From positions 1,174,079 through 1,211,302 of the forward strand of contig NC_090614.1 in assembly GCF_004359215.1 (NCBI RefSeq): a stretch of 37,224 nucleotides of DNA, written 5' to 3'. Position 1 is the stretch's first letter. Each line of letters starts with the position of its first letter. The notes under the pieces are model-generated. The model saw nothing but the letters and a program-made list of their open reading frames with translations. It ran no database searches and was not told where the DNA came from. Origin of the DNA: Bremia lactucae. Its lineage: Eukaryota; Oomycota; Peronosporomycetes; Peronosporales; Peronosporaceae. The position numbers were made by a program, and so were the translations under genes. Positions 9,278 to 19,479 of this stretch are shown here, in pieces.

Positions 9278-9336
9278 GATCATCAATGCCGATCATCAAT
9301 GCTGATCATCAATTCATCAATGCTGTTCATCAATGC
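9278..9336. repeat. Short tandem repeat, about 12-13 bp unit GATCATCAATGC
   Basis: Five imperfect copies of (C/T)GATCATCAATGC, some shortened to TCATCAATGC, follow each other in the AT-rich intergenic stretch 9091-9598. The rest of that stretch shows no gene that I can support. Confidence 0.7.
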
Positions 9337-9598
9337 TAAACTATTTCATTGCTCTAAATTCCACATACTATATGCTTTTTTAGTATTGAGCTTCAAAAGA
9401 AATCATTGACTTGCTTGACAAGATGAAAAATAGATAATAGGGTACTGCGCGCGAATGTTCAGAAGAATATGGACCTTTAAGGTCATACCATACTTCACAT
9501 AATGTTACTAACTTGATCGTGAATCAATAGAAATCCATAGGTGACGCCCCAAGTGCAAATTATAAGGCGACTCACTATATGTTGAAGTTTAATGTCTC

Positions 9599-11001
9599 TT
9601 ACACGATATCACTGGCCTCGCAGGTCGGAATGCGCTTTTCCACAGACCATCCGCCCTCCAACGTCTCCGTTGTCATTGTAGTTGCAATTTTAAGCGAAGT
9701 ATCATTGTCGAGAAAGGCATCCACTTCTGAGGCTTCATCTTCGGACAACAACAACTCATGCTCAAGCATATAGCCTAGCACCTGGTTCTTGACGGATCTA
9801 AACAGAATAGCGATTAAAAACTTTACAGTGGTCAGCCAACAAGCAAAGTGTAAACCTTACGCTGGAAACCAAATGTTAATTGGGAGGAGCCAATGTAAAG
9901 AGAACTTGCAGTCTAAACCGCCAAACACTTCATGCAGTCCGAGGTTGTCTGTGGTTTCACCCTTTAGACGGTCAATCTGTGTAGTTCCCGTGGTAATGAC
10001 GCTATATTGGTCGCACATCATACACATGGTGAAAAGTCCGAAAAGTACGGCTTCCATGATCAAGCAGACAACCCGAATTGCTCCATAAGTCGGGCAGCTA
10101 CATCACAGCAAAATGCAATAGCATCAAATGAGCGCCAGATATTCAAAGCCGGCAGTTAATCCACGTACGACTCATTAATGCATTTAGCGTAGCGAAAGAA
10201 CACAAGTGTCAGTGTATATGTAGACAACGCGAACACGTAGAAGATGAAAAGTAGAAAAAACTTGTGGTTGCCTAACCCGACGCAATTGTTTACCCAAGGG
10301 CAATGGTGGTCCATCTTTATGACGCAACGATCGCAGATTGAGCAGTGATGCGCTCTTCCTGGCTTGAATTGGCGACACCGACGACACGTTCGGAATCGCT
10401 GCTCCTCCAGCCTACAGCAGCAGCAAGCAATTATCAACAGCCGCAGACCCGCATTTTTTATCCAATCTTGACCTAGCGATCTCGTCCCTGGAAGCGTTCG
10501 CCAGCGCAAGCGGTAGAGCCGATTCAGGGACAGCTCCGGGGTCCGTTAGCATGGCTGCAGATGCATAGTACAAAAATGACCATGAGTTATGTTGTAAGGA
10601 CCAGTTATTATTTAAAATTGTATTTCACTCACGTAAACAAGTCAACTCTCTATGAATGAACTTGTTTACGAAAGTGATTATTGCAACCTTTTCCGTGTGA
10701 TACAAGCGCCATAAAGCAGAGCCCTGTAAAGATAGCGATGTGTAGAAGTCCCAGTAAGGAAAGTCCCATCCACGGGTACACCACTACGCCCTACAGCAAA
10801 GAAACGACTACGTTTAGACGATAACTTGAACACGAAATTTGGCAATTGACATCCTACCACGACAGTGCACTCAGCGTAAAGCACTAGAAACCACGATATG
10901 GTAGCGCACACAATTCCGCACGGATCCATGTTGCACCAAGTCCGCACATTGAATCCTGTGCCACACTCTGCCGGTCGTTTTCGCTCATCCAGGGATGGCA
11001 T
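9599..11001 (-). CDS. DHHC-type protein S-palmitoyltransferase (six exons)
   Basis: My model is complement(join(9599..9797, 9861..10097, 10169..10411, 10473..10554, 10688..10790, 10858..11001)), 335 residues. All introns are GT-AG and every phase fits. The enzyme attaches palmitate to cysteines of membrane-associated proteins, usually at Golgi, ER or plasma membrane. The Cys-rich domain CRRCRQFKPGRAHHCSICDR runs into KMDHHCPWVNNCVGLGNHKF, with the catalytic DHHC at about residues 144-147. Four membrane segments are visible (exons 1, 2, 4 and 5), with the DHHC domain in the loop between the second and third, as in the family. The DPG motif (LTDPGAVP) is in exon 3. The TTxE motif after the fourth segment is degenerate (TTGTTQIDRLKG). 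The acidic tail includes LLLSEDEASEVDAF. The length matches ZDHHC2/15/20-like enzymes. The start lies 85 bp from a divergent gene. Confidence 0.9.
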
Positions 11002-11086
11002 TATAATCAATACGAGAAAGTAAAATGCTTTTGAATAAAACAATAATACGTCGGTACCTTTATCGCATTTTCCTCGGTCCAATATT
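11002..11086. promoter_or_regulatory. Bidirectional promoter between DHHC and Vms1-like genes
   Basis: Only 85 bp separate the two divergent start codons, so both 5' UTRs and core promoters must fit here or overlap the genes. A pyrimidine-rich GCATTTTCCTC (about 11065-11075) resembles the initiator-type elements described for oomycete promoters. No TATA box is obvious. Confidence 0.5.
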
Positions 11087-12911
11087 ATGGTGTACAGGAA
11101 GCCGTACGGGCGCATCGCGCTAAGCGACCTGTCTCCGTCTCAGATATCCCAATGGACTATTCAAGCTGAAGCTGGAAACGTAGTTGAAACGCCAGAGAGG
11201 CAGGACGATCACGATGCGCCCAGCTTGGCGTCCACCACATTGAGGCTACGGAGGGCCATGCTGGGGGAGCTCGTAAGTGCAGGTTTGCGCTGTAATGCGT
11301 GCGAAGTATCCGCTTTCGAATCTTTATATGAACAAAATGAGCATTATAAGTCCCCAGCACATTGCATGAATTTGAAGAGGCGAGCAAAAGGCCTGCCGAG
11401 GCTGTCGGAGCAGGAAATGCTTCAGCAACTGCAGAAAGAGGCGAAGAAGAATGAAAAGGCAAACTTTGATACCTACGATTCGCTCTCTTCATCTCCATCC
11501 GATTCTGAAGAGGAGTTAGGGGAGGTGGCGTCAAAGAAAGAGCCTGTGGTCGAATTTTCTGACGGCACGAGCACATTTAAGGTGTTTAAGAATATCCTTT
11601 CTGGGGTGGGCGAGAAGACATTTAATCCACATACATCGCTGCAAAAAGTGTGTTTGTCAAAGTTTCGATGGGCCGTCCTTTTACTACGTAGTGGACGCTT
11701 TGCTGGTGCCGTGTTCGATAAAGAGAAAGCACTTTGTCACAAGACATTCCAGAGGTACACAACAAGAAGGAAACAGGGTGGGGCTCAATCAGCCAGCGAT
11801 GCAAATAGAAAGGTCAAATCAGCAGGTGCAACGCTGCGTCGTTATAATGAAGTAGCGCTGAAACAGGACGTGGCGGCGTTGCTGCTAGAGTGGAAGAATG
11901 TGCTGGACGATGCGGAGCTGATATTTATTTCTAGTGGAAAGACAGAGCGCGCAACGTTCTTTCCAGAGAAAAGTAATGTTCTACAGCCAGGTTGGTGGCT
12001 AATAATGAGCAATATTTCGATAAATATTTGTCTTGAACTCCTTAAATGAAATTGCTGCAGGCGACAAAAGGCTTAAGCGAATTCCGTTCACAACCTTCCG
12101 ACCTACCTTCGAGGAGGTCTGCCGGGTTTATTCCGAACTACGTACCGTGCGCTTTGCGCCACTGGCATCAAAAGAAAAACCTTTGCCTGGCAGCATCAAG
12201 ATGTTGAAGAAAAAGAATAGCAAGAAGAGTTGCGCTCCAGCACCAGAGACTGTTCAAAAGGCGGAAGCGACTGTCGTTGTAAAAAAAGAGGAATTGCCCC
12301 TGATTATACAGTTGGTAATTTCCGACGACATGATACGTCTTAAAGAGCTACTTTCGAATGCGGACGAGGGCGATGTTAGTGTAAATGCGGCAGATGCTAA
12401 TCTCATGACCGCTCTTCACCACGCTGCTGCAAATAATTTAGTCTTGATGGTCGAGTATCTGCTTCAGCATGGGGCCGATCCCGCTCTTTTAGACTTGCAC
12501 AACCGACCGCCGTATTACCTTTGCAGCATAAAAGAGACTCGAAATACATTTCGTAGGTACATGGGCAAACATCCGGATGCGTGGGATTACAAAATGGCAC
12601 AAATTCCAGAAGGACTTACTGCTGAAATGGAACAACGCAAATCTGAAAAAGAGGCTGAAAAACGAAAAAGGGCGAAAGATCGAAAGAAACAGCAGAAGAA
12701 GGAAGCTGCTGAGCAGAGGCGGATTGAAGCCGAGCGCCAGGAAGAACTGGACCGAAAAATTGCAATGGGGATGTCTTGTGGTTTCTGCAGCAAGTATGCT
12801 GGCAAGTCCCCATTGACCCGTCTAGAATATAAGTACTGTTCGACAGATTGTGTCAATAGCCACAAACGTCAGCTGATGAGTGAAGCAGCTTTACGCCGAT
12901 TTACGGGTTAG
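11087..12911 (+). CDS. Vms1/ANKZF1-like peptidyl-tRNA-cleaving ribosome quality-control factor
   Basis: The model is join(11087..11990, 12061..12911), one 70-nt intron, 584 residues. Vms1/ANKZF1 releases nascent chains from 60S subunits after ribosome stalling, so they can be handed to the proteasome, and works with Cdc48/p97. Visible parts in order: a C2H2-like zinc finger (Cys69, Cys72, His86, His92); an acidic linker; the eRF1-like VLRF1 domain (about 190-340) with RRKQGGAQSASDANRKVKSA and LRRYNE; ankyrin repeats (about 400-465, MTALHHAAANNLVLMVEYLL); a long Lys/Glu-rich helix; and a C-terminal treble-clef zinc finger (CGFCSKYAG...YCSTDCVNSH). The catalytic-loop Gln (about residue 234) is kept, as GAQ where yeast has GSQ. 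The tail RQLMSEAALRR fits the VCP-interacting motif Rx5AAx2R. The gene looks complete. Confidence 0.93.
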
Positions 12912-13657
12912 TTTAAAATACTTTTTCGCAATAAGGTGGAGTTGATAGATGATTAGCACTTCAGCGTATTTACTGTGAATGTTGTGCTCTTTTCAACACA
13001 TTGATAGCAAGTATTAATTCTGATGATAAAAAAACAAAGCGGACCTGCCGATAAAGGCGAAATGTTGCAGCATGTAAATGCCTGGATCAACGAGAATTCG
13101 ATTTTCACGACGCAGCATCGCTCGCGATTTCAGCGATTGAAAAGTAGCAGCTAAAAGCTTGTGCAGATGTACCAATTACAGCGCTGCTAAACAATGACTC
13201 CTAATCGTAGAAAACAATTTTATCAATTGCCGACAGACTTGTTTGGACAATTAACTTTCATTGATCGGAAGCGGCTTCATATTCCACTGTCGAAGGAAAT
13301 ATTGACGATCTTACAGTGTTGATATGACGGCTTCAACCGCTTTCAGAACTGAATTTTTGTTATTTTGTAAAGTTTAAATACCTTACATTTGAATTGTAGA
13401 TCCGAGTGTTTAAACCTTATGAGACCGAAGTTCCTACAAAATTGCTTCCATATTCTTCTAACGCGCCTGTATTATCCCCTGTGTGCATATTAGTAGCTAT
13501 AGCTTTTGAAGAGGCGAGGGGTTTGTCGGTGTGCGAAGCTCTCCAAGTAGATGTGCCTGTCACCATATCAATATCTGGTGGCTGACTCGTGCATTTTTAT
13601 ATAAAATCACATATATAAACAAGAGGGACTATAACACATCAACGGTAAGCAATCAAT
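12912..13657. other. Intergenic stretch with two short ORFs, no confident gene
   Basis: This is AT-rich sequence after the Vms1-like gene. Two plus-strand ORFs of 43 and 42 residues are protein-like: 13023-13154 (MIKKQSGPADKGEMLQHVNA, then WINENSIFTTQHRSRF) and 13194-13322 (MTPNRRKQFYQLPTDLFGQL). They could be pieces of one eroded gene or chance frames. I recognise no family. Confidence 0.3.
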
Positions 13658-14075
13658 TGTAACGGGGTGTATCGTTGCATCAAATTACCACTTAAAGGTT
13701 GTTAACTAAAGAATATTTGGAGAATATTACTTTACATGGTAATATTCTTAAAGCTTATCCATTGGTAGATATAGACCATTAGGTCTACTTTCTCCGGTCC
13801 AGTCAGCGCTGGACGCGCGCAAAGAGAGAGACAGATAAGACTTTTAGTACATGTTTGTATTAGTTTATAATTAAGTTAGTATTAAGTAGATAGACAAGAA
13901 AAACTTAATTATATTAATACAGTTTTTAATTAACCCTCTTTAAAGCAAGTGTTATAAAGCGAGTCTTCCTCTGCACGTACTAGTGTGCGTGAAGTGACGT
14001 GAGGCACCACTCGCACTGAGACAGTGCGAAGTGGACTTGTATTGAAGCATTACAAGTCGGCAGTGCCCCGTTACA
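13658..14075 (-). repeat. Solo LTR-B, minus orientation
   Basis: A 418-bp copy with perfect 10-bp inverted ends TGTAACGGGG and CCCCGTTACA. It matches the plus-strand copies at 7377, 20958 and 35276 when reversed. The flanking pentamers (TCAAT, CCTGG) differ, so no target duplication is seen, either because of decay or because it arose by recombination. No internal coding part accompanies it. Confidence 0.8.
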
Positions 14076-14504
14076 CCTGGTAGCACTTTGTAGTCCGTCC
14101 AGGACCACAGTACCATCATCTAACATGGACATGTTAGATGATAATGGAAATACGCATCGCGTTTTGCGTGATAGCTACTCCTTTCTAGGTGACATAGAAA
14201 GGAGTGCATATATTATTGGATGCCTATGTTCCCAAATTGGCCACCAAAGACCGCTTTGAGTTATGAAATGCTGAGATTTTTTCTTGACATTCTATCAATC
14301 AAAGGACTTTATTCTTTTGAATAGTCTTGCCAAAATTCTACAGCATTATGCAGTGCGTGCGAATGCGCCAATATTTTCGATATCTTGTCGTGAATAAGTT
14401 TGACCGCGAGTTGCAAGAAACACGACTTTACCGTCTTTTATATGATACCGTAAATGGATGAAGCACTTATCAAAAATTAAATGCGGACTTTTCGTCGGCT
14501 TTTT
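14076..14504. other. Short spacer with small stem-loops and a minus-strand coding fragment
   Basis: It holds two short inverted repeats (ATCATCTAACATG / CATGTTAGATGAT near 14115-14143, and CTCCTTTCTA / ATAGAAAGGAG near 14179-14205). On the minus strand an open frame leads out of the LTR and ends at 14346: KSPHLIFDKCFIHLRYHIKD then GKVVFLATRGQTYSRQDIEN. The text looks like coding sequence cut by the insertion of element 3. Its pattern is faintly like the middle of a longin domain, but this is a guess. Confidence 0.3.
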
Positions 14505-14980
14505 TGTAATGGGGCATACATCGGTTGGAAAACCGTTGTTGTGGTACATTTACCTTATACGTAAATTTTTATCCTATTATAAAAAAGTTAATTACTTAAA
14601 TCCCATTTATTATGGGTAATGTGGTCGCCGCCAATATAAATCTGGCGGCCAAAATCTTTTTTATGATTCGCTAGGGTAAGGCTTTAGATTAAATAATTTA
14701 ATAAAGTGCAGTCCCCCTCTTGATCTTAAAACGTTAAGTGCCTTTCTAAGGCTTACCCATTGATCTGTAAGAGATAGAAGCCTTTTCAAGGTATATACTC
14801 TTGGGCACTATTTGCCACTTGTTTCTACGATCCCTCAAATCCCTTGAACTAGGATACATTAAGCTTTAATAGCTTGTACGACTCCCTGAGTTGTTAAACT
14901 CATTATTATTTTGAACTAAGAGACTCTCTGAGTCTAAAGTCTTCCTCTAACTTTTGGAGCGAGGTAGCTCCGCACTCGTA
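14505..14980 (+). repeat. 5' LTR of element 3 (LTR-A family)
   Basis: It starts TGTAATGGGGCATACATCGG and is alignable with 20319-20804 through GAGGTAGCTCCGC. Its end is uncertain within about 20 bp, because the sequences diverge after CTCCGC. The stem around the TATAAA-like core (14627-14649) has lost one side of its pairing (GCCGCCAATATAAATC). Confidence 0.75.
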
Positions 14981-15024
14981 GTCAATCTACGCTGGAGTCT
15001 TTGTAAGACTAAACCTTCACTGAA

Positions 15025-16062
15025 ATGGAAGAGTTCCCAGAAAATTCAGAGGCGCAATGCGCAGCTTATGACAAGGTCAAATCTTTGTTTGGGCTTGAAG
15101 ATGTAGAGTTTATTATATCCCAGGGACCAAAGGTCCTGCATGCACGGCTTCAAGCCTTCATGCGATATAAATCATCTCTGATCGGCCAGGTACAAGATCA
15201 CTTTGCGGCATCTATGCCAACCAGGTGCATCTCTGGACATGGTTCAGAGCCGAAGGCTCGCTTTCTAGCTGTCAATTTAAAGACATTTGAGGTAAAAGAG
15301 GGAGAAAATCTCCCTTTTGGATTAAGCAGATGGAGATGTCCATTGACTCCGCCTTGCTCTAAACAGAACGACAAAAGGTGGCTATGGTCATTTTTAAACT
15401 CGGGAATGGGCACTATCGTTCAGTACGTCCATAAACGACGCTTTTTCCTCGTGGAATTCACTGAAACAGCAAATGACTAACATGTTTACGCCGCCTGATC
15501 AGGCTTTTCGCATACGAGCACGGCTCCTAGCGACTCGACAGGGTAAACGAACCCTAGGGGACTATGTACAGGAGTTGAGAACTCTCATCTATGCATCAAG
15601 ACCCGGTGTAAGATGCAATTGTCGTAAAAGTCTTTGGGGTGTCTCAATGAGGGCGTTGCCCCGACGGAATTATTCCGCTCTCATCCTGCCACTTTCGAAG
15701 AGGCAGTTGCCATAGCGCTACGCGCTGAGTTCGACTTTAAGTCTGCTCGTGTTAGCACGCCTGTTTACTGAACAAGCTCTTCGAGCACATGGGTACCGCC
15801 GAATAGACGGGAACCCATGGATCTAAGCCTCGTTGAGGAAGGAGAATAGGTTTTTCAAGCTGTGGAACAGCATTCGAATATCCGTAGATATTATATTTGC
15901 GGAAGCACGAAACATTTACGTCCGGCCCGTCCCCTACGAATTACGCGTAAAGTTCGAAAGAGCACCGATTCCGACCGATACCAGAAATATGGTACGGTCG
16001 GGAAAACGTCGATACCCAGTAGGTGCGGGGCGCCCTACTGGGGAAGACCTAGGCTCTGTTGA
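15025..16062 (+). pseudogene. gag of element 3 (broken)
   Basis: The ATG at 15025 opens MEEFPENSEAQCAAYDKVKS, running to TAA 15478-15480 with a frameshift inside. The next frame holds MTNMFTPPDQAFRIRARLLA followed by TRQGKRTLGDYVQELRTLIY, which is the conserved core of the retrotransposon gag domain. Near 15885 a zinc-knuckle remnant reads YYICGSTKHLRPARP; the first and last Cys of the expected CCHC are changed. Gag would form the particle that packages element RNA, but several frames make this copy inactive. Confidence 0.75.
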
Positions 16063-16149
16063 ACCTCCAGGAGGTGAGAGTAAACATGACCTAGCCCCAA
16101 TGAGCTCGGTGCATAAACACGGGACGTGAATACAAACCTGGCTTGTTAG

Positions 16150-16560
16150 TCGCTCAAGCGACTGTGAAGGGTTTTGATAAGCCATGGTCAATTTTTATTT
16201 ATTCAGGAGCGTCTTGCAATTATGCTCGACGTCTTTCCCTTGAATGAAATCATCAACACGTTGAGACGCTTGTAGCGCATGAAAGTGATACAAGCCTGTT
16301 CGGTTAGCGACTGGGACTCGTCCCACTGCTCCAAAGGTTCCATTGAACTTAGGCATAAAGTTTCTGGACTTTGACAGTATGGATCACTGTCTCGTCCTTG
16401 ATTTGGATTCTAGATATGATATCATTCTTATTATGGCCTGGCCTGAACGCCATGAGCCATGGATCGATTGGAGATGTAAGACCTTAAGCGCCACGCGCAA
16501 TGTTCCTAGCAAAGTTTTGGAGAGTCATGAACCCACCTTTGCTAGGCAGCAAAAGCGCTC
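16150..16560 (+). pseudogene. Aspartic protease of element 3 (remnant)
   Basis: FIYSGASCNYARR (near 16190-16230) stands where DSGAS with the catalytic aspartate is expected; the Asp appears as Tyr. Downstream, LGIKFLDFDSM and LVLDLDSRYDIILIMAWPER match the strand that follows in gypsy proteases. The text then runs up to FARQQK and passes directly into reverse-transcriptase sequence, showing an internal deletion. Confidence 0.6.
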
Positions 16561-17440
16561 ATCGATGTTATGCACATGCTTATTTTGATGACAGTTTTGT
16601 CCATAGTCGTGCGGAGCAGGGTCGGTCGGATATGGAAAACCATTTAGACCATTTGCGAGCAGTGCTCGGGTGTATGCGCACAAATAAATTTAATGCCAAT
16701 GCATCTAAATGCAATTTTGGCGCAGAAGAAATTCCTTTCTTAGGGTGCTCTATTGGGAAGCGAGGCCTTAGAGCGGACCCCGCTAAGGTAAAAGCCATAT
16801 TAGATTGGCCGGTTTCAAAAAACGAATTGCGTAAGTGATTGGGTTTCGCCAATTATTTACACAAATATAGCGAAAATTACGCTGATATGGTTAGGCCATT
16901 ACCAAATGCTCTTAAAAAGTTTACAGAATGATGCTGGACTAGCACAGAACATAATGCTTTTAAGGCAGCTATGGATATCTTATTCATGCCCCGATTCTGG
17001 CACTTCCAAATCTAAATTGATTTTTCAGTGTTCTGTGAAGCATCGGATCTTGCCATTGGCAGTGCTCCGTTGCAAACAGATGCTGATGGGCGTGAACGTG
17101 TTATTGCGGTTGAGTCTAGACAGCTTAAGCTGCGGAAAAGAACTACCGAGTTCATGACAAAGAGTTACTTGCTATGATGTATGCTCTCGTCAAATTCAGA
17201 GTTCATCTGCTCGGCTCTAAGCCATTTGCGATATATACGGATCCCGCGTCATTACGCACTTCGACTAAGTTGCCCCATCTCTCACAGAGAATGGCCCGAT
17301 GGTTATCCTTTTTCGCCAATACAACTTCGACGTGAAGGATAAGCCTGGCAAGCAGAATGCTTTGGCCGATACTTTATCACGCAGGCCGGATTATGAGCTA
17401 TCTCATTTAACGACTATCTTGTCGTCTATTCTTGTATTAA
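16561..17440 (+). pseudogene. Reverse transcriptase (partial) and RNase H of element 3
   Basis: It begins just before the catalytic motif (YAHAYFDDSFVHSRAEQGRS) and includes GLRADPAKVKAILDWPVSKN, then NYLHKYSENYAD. The fingers and half the palm are missing. RNase H pieces follow in shifting frames: SDLAIGSAPLQ-like text, KELLAMMYALVKFRVHLLG, and LADTLSRRPDYELSHLTT. Homology to element 2 is obvious throughout. Many stops are present. Confidence 0.75.
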
Positions 17441-18905
17441 TCCGTTCGGCTTACGCCAAGGATGACTCTGGTACGAGCTTTAAAGAACTCTAATTCAGGT
17501 ATTAAATTGCCGGCACGTTTTCGTGCAAGGTTACATCAATATTGTATCGATAACGACCTGTTGCTTTATTGCACAGACATCGCGGACCCTCCACGTGTCG
17601 TTGTTCTTCATGATGAGAATTTGAAGTACCGAATCCTCTATGAGGCACACAATACTGTCCTTGCTGGTCATATCGGTAGAGAAAAGACCTACGGCTCCAT
17701 AAGCCAGAGTTATTGGTGGCCCAAACTTTATAAATGGGTCAGCACATAGGTTTGCACATGCGAAACATGCCAACGGGCTAACCCCTCGGCGCATCCTGCT
17801 GCGCCACAGGCGATCCTTCCCGTCCCCATAGGTTGCTGGTAGTCCAATAGTGTGGATTTTGTTTTCAGTCTACTGAAAGATTCGGCTGGTAACCCTGGCA
17901 CAGTGGTCTTTGTTGACCGATTGAGCTAAAAGGTTCGCTTAGCGGCTGTGCCGGATACCATTTATGGTGAAGGTACCGCAAGGCTGTTCATCGATCGCGT
18001 GTTTCGACAACACCGTTTGCCAGTGGCAATTGTCTCTGATCGGGATCCCCGTTTCACGAATTAATTCTGGAAATCGATTTTCCGAGTGCTTGGCTCCAGA
18101 TTGGACATGTCCACCGCGGACCATCCGCGGACTGATCGTCAAACTGAACGTGTCAATCGCGTCGTTGAAGCCTTTTAAGCAGAATTTGTGCCCAGACACC
18201 AAAGCGCTGGAGCTCGTTGGCGCCATTGGTGGAATTTGCGTTAAATAACGCTGTCCATGCCTCTCGAGTCTATACTCCGTTCTATGTCAACGGTCTCACC
18301 CACCCACGCGTCCCTTTAACGATGCCACTGCGTGGCTAGAGATTGGTGGGGGAGAATAAGCCGTTAGGCATACTGATATCAGCCCTATTTACCGCTCGGA
18401 AACAAGTGAGGGAGTTCCTCGCGACGCGATTTAGTGTCTTAACGCATGTAAGGGACATGATGGCTGATAGACAAGACAAACAACAAGACCAAGCAGTCGG
18501 CAACGACGTACAATGTACGTGCAGAGGAAGACTTCTCTTAAGACAAGTAGACTTAAGAGGGTAAAATGAAAACTGTATTAAATATAGTTAAGTGTCTCTT
18601 AATCTATCTTTGTAAATGCTAACTTAACTATAACCTAATACGAAACATGTAAATGAATTCTGATCTCTATCTTATTCGGCAACGACGAAGCTGAATTATG
18701 GTCGGAGACCGATTCCTGTTAAACGTTTAAAATCTACCTACTAACTTGGTTGCTGCGGTCTTCAAGACTTAATTGCGCCTGCGCTTTATTGGCCCATTTA
18801 CGGTCGTGGCCAAGAAGGGTCTAGCTAATACGCTAAACCTTCCTAGCAAGATGCGTACACACCCAGTGTTCTACATTGGCTTGCTTAAGCCATATCGGGA
18901 CCCTT
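17441..18905 (+). pseudogene. Integrase of element 3, interrupted by an LTR-B fragment
   Basis: Recognisable pieces in order: YRILYEAHNTVLAGHIGREK and SQSYWWPKLYKWVST (zinc-binding region); traces of the catalytic core including the VAIVSDRDPRF and HPRTDRQTERVNRV blocks in separate frames; VEFALNNAVHAS near 18230; and the C-terminal domain near 18780-18890 (RFIGPFTVVAKKG, then HPVFYIGLLKPY). At 18497-18687 an unrelated LTR-B fragment is inserted. It is not functional. Confidence 0.7.
18497..18687 (+). repeat. Internal LTR-B fragment flanked by 12-bp direct repeats
   Basis: TCGGCAACGACG occurs at 18497-18508 and again at 18676-18687. Between them lie 167 bp from the interior of LTR-B (GTACGTGCAGAGGAAGACTT through ACATGTAAATGAATTC), without either LTR end. 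Removing the insert and one repeat restores the integrase alignment with element 2. Confidence 0.8.
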
Positions 18906-18909
18906 CCAC

Positions 18910-19308
18910 ATGAACTTAAAGTCGCTTGCACTGAGACAGGAGGTCGTGCCGCAGATTGCTGCATTCTTACCAGTATGTCCAGCTGACTCTCTAAAAGAGG
19001 TTATTGACGGTCCAGCATCGAAAGACGGTTCTAAACCGCCTCATAAGATCTCTCAACCCGAGCAAGGCTCTCACGAAGAAGTTGTGCTGTACAGCATCAA
19101 ATGCTTCCTGCTTCCGTCGAGATCTCGACTGCCTCCCGCGCTGCTTGATGCGCGAGGGAACCTTCAGTTTCACGTGGAAAAACTCTTGAAGCGACGTCGT
19201 CGCAAGGGTCAATACAAGTATCTGGTGAAGTGGCTAGGGTACCCCTCTTCTCAAAACCTTTTGGGAGTTCGAGGTACCTCTTCGGCAAGATTGCCCGTAC
19301 GCCGTTGA
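18910..19308 (+). pseudogene. Linker and chromodomain of element 3
   Basis: This frame continues the integrase tail: a Pro/Ala-rich linker, then NLQFHVEKLLKRRRRKGQYK and YLVKWLGYPSSQN. These are the basic lead-in and the YLVKW signature of the chromodomain; a frameshift then breaks the expected SWEFE. Element 2 is the closest relative in the window. The frame ends at TGA 19306-19308. Confidence 0.75.
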
Positions 19309-19479
19309 CGTTTTTGAGCGCCAAGCTCAGGGTCAACTCGCGTCAAACGACGCTTCCCACCACTAAACGTGGGATTAGGTGGATCTAAAGCCTCAGTGCG
19401 GCTTCGATCAATGGTTGTACGGTCAACCGAAGCACTGAAATATCGGCTAGGCCTTTCTTCGTTTTGTGGCATAAATGCC

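Noticed and set aside
9278..9336. Repeated GATCATCAATGC units as a CRISPR-like array
   Set aside because: Units are adjacent without spacers and the genome is eukaryotic; it is a simple tandem repeat.
10156..10509. DHHC domain frame taken as a complete 117-residue gene
   Set aside because: Its first part is intron and wrong-frame sequence; the six-exon model gives a full-length enzyme with four membrane segments.
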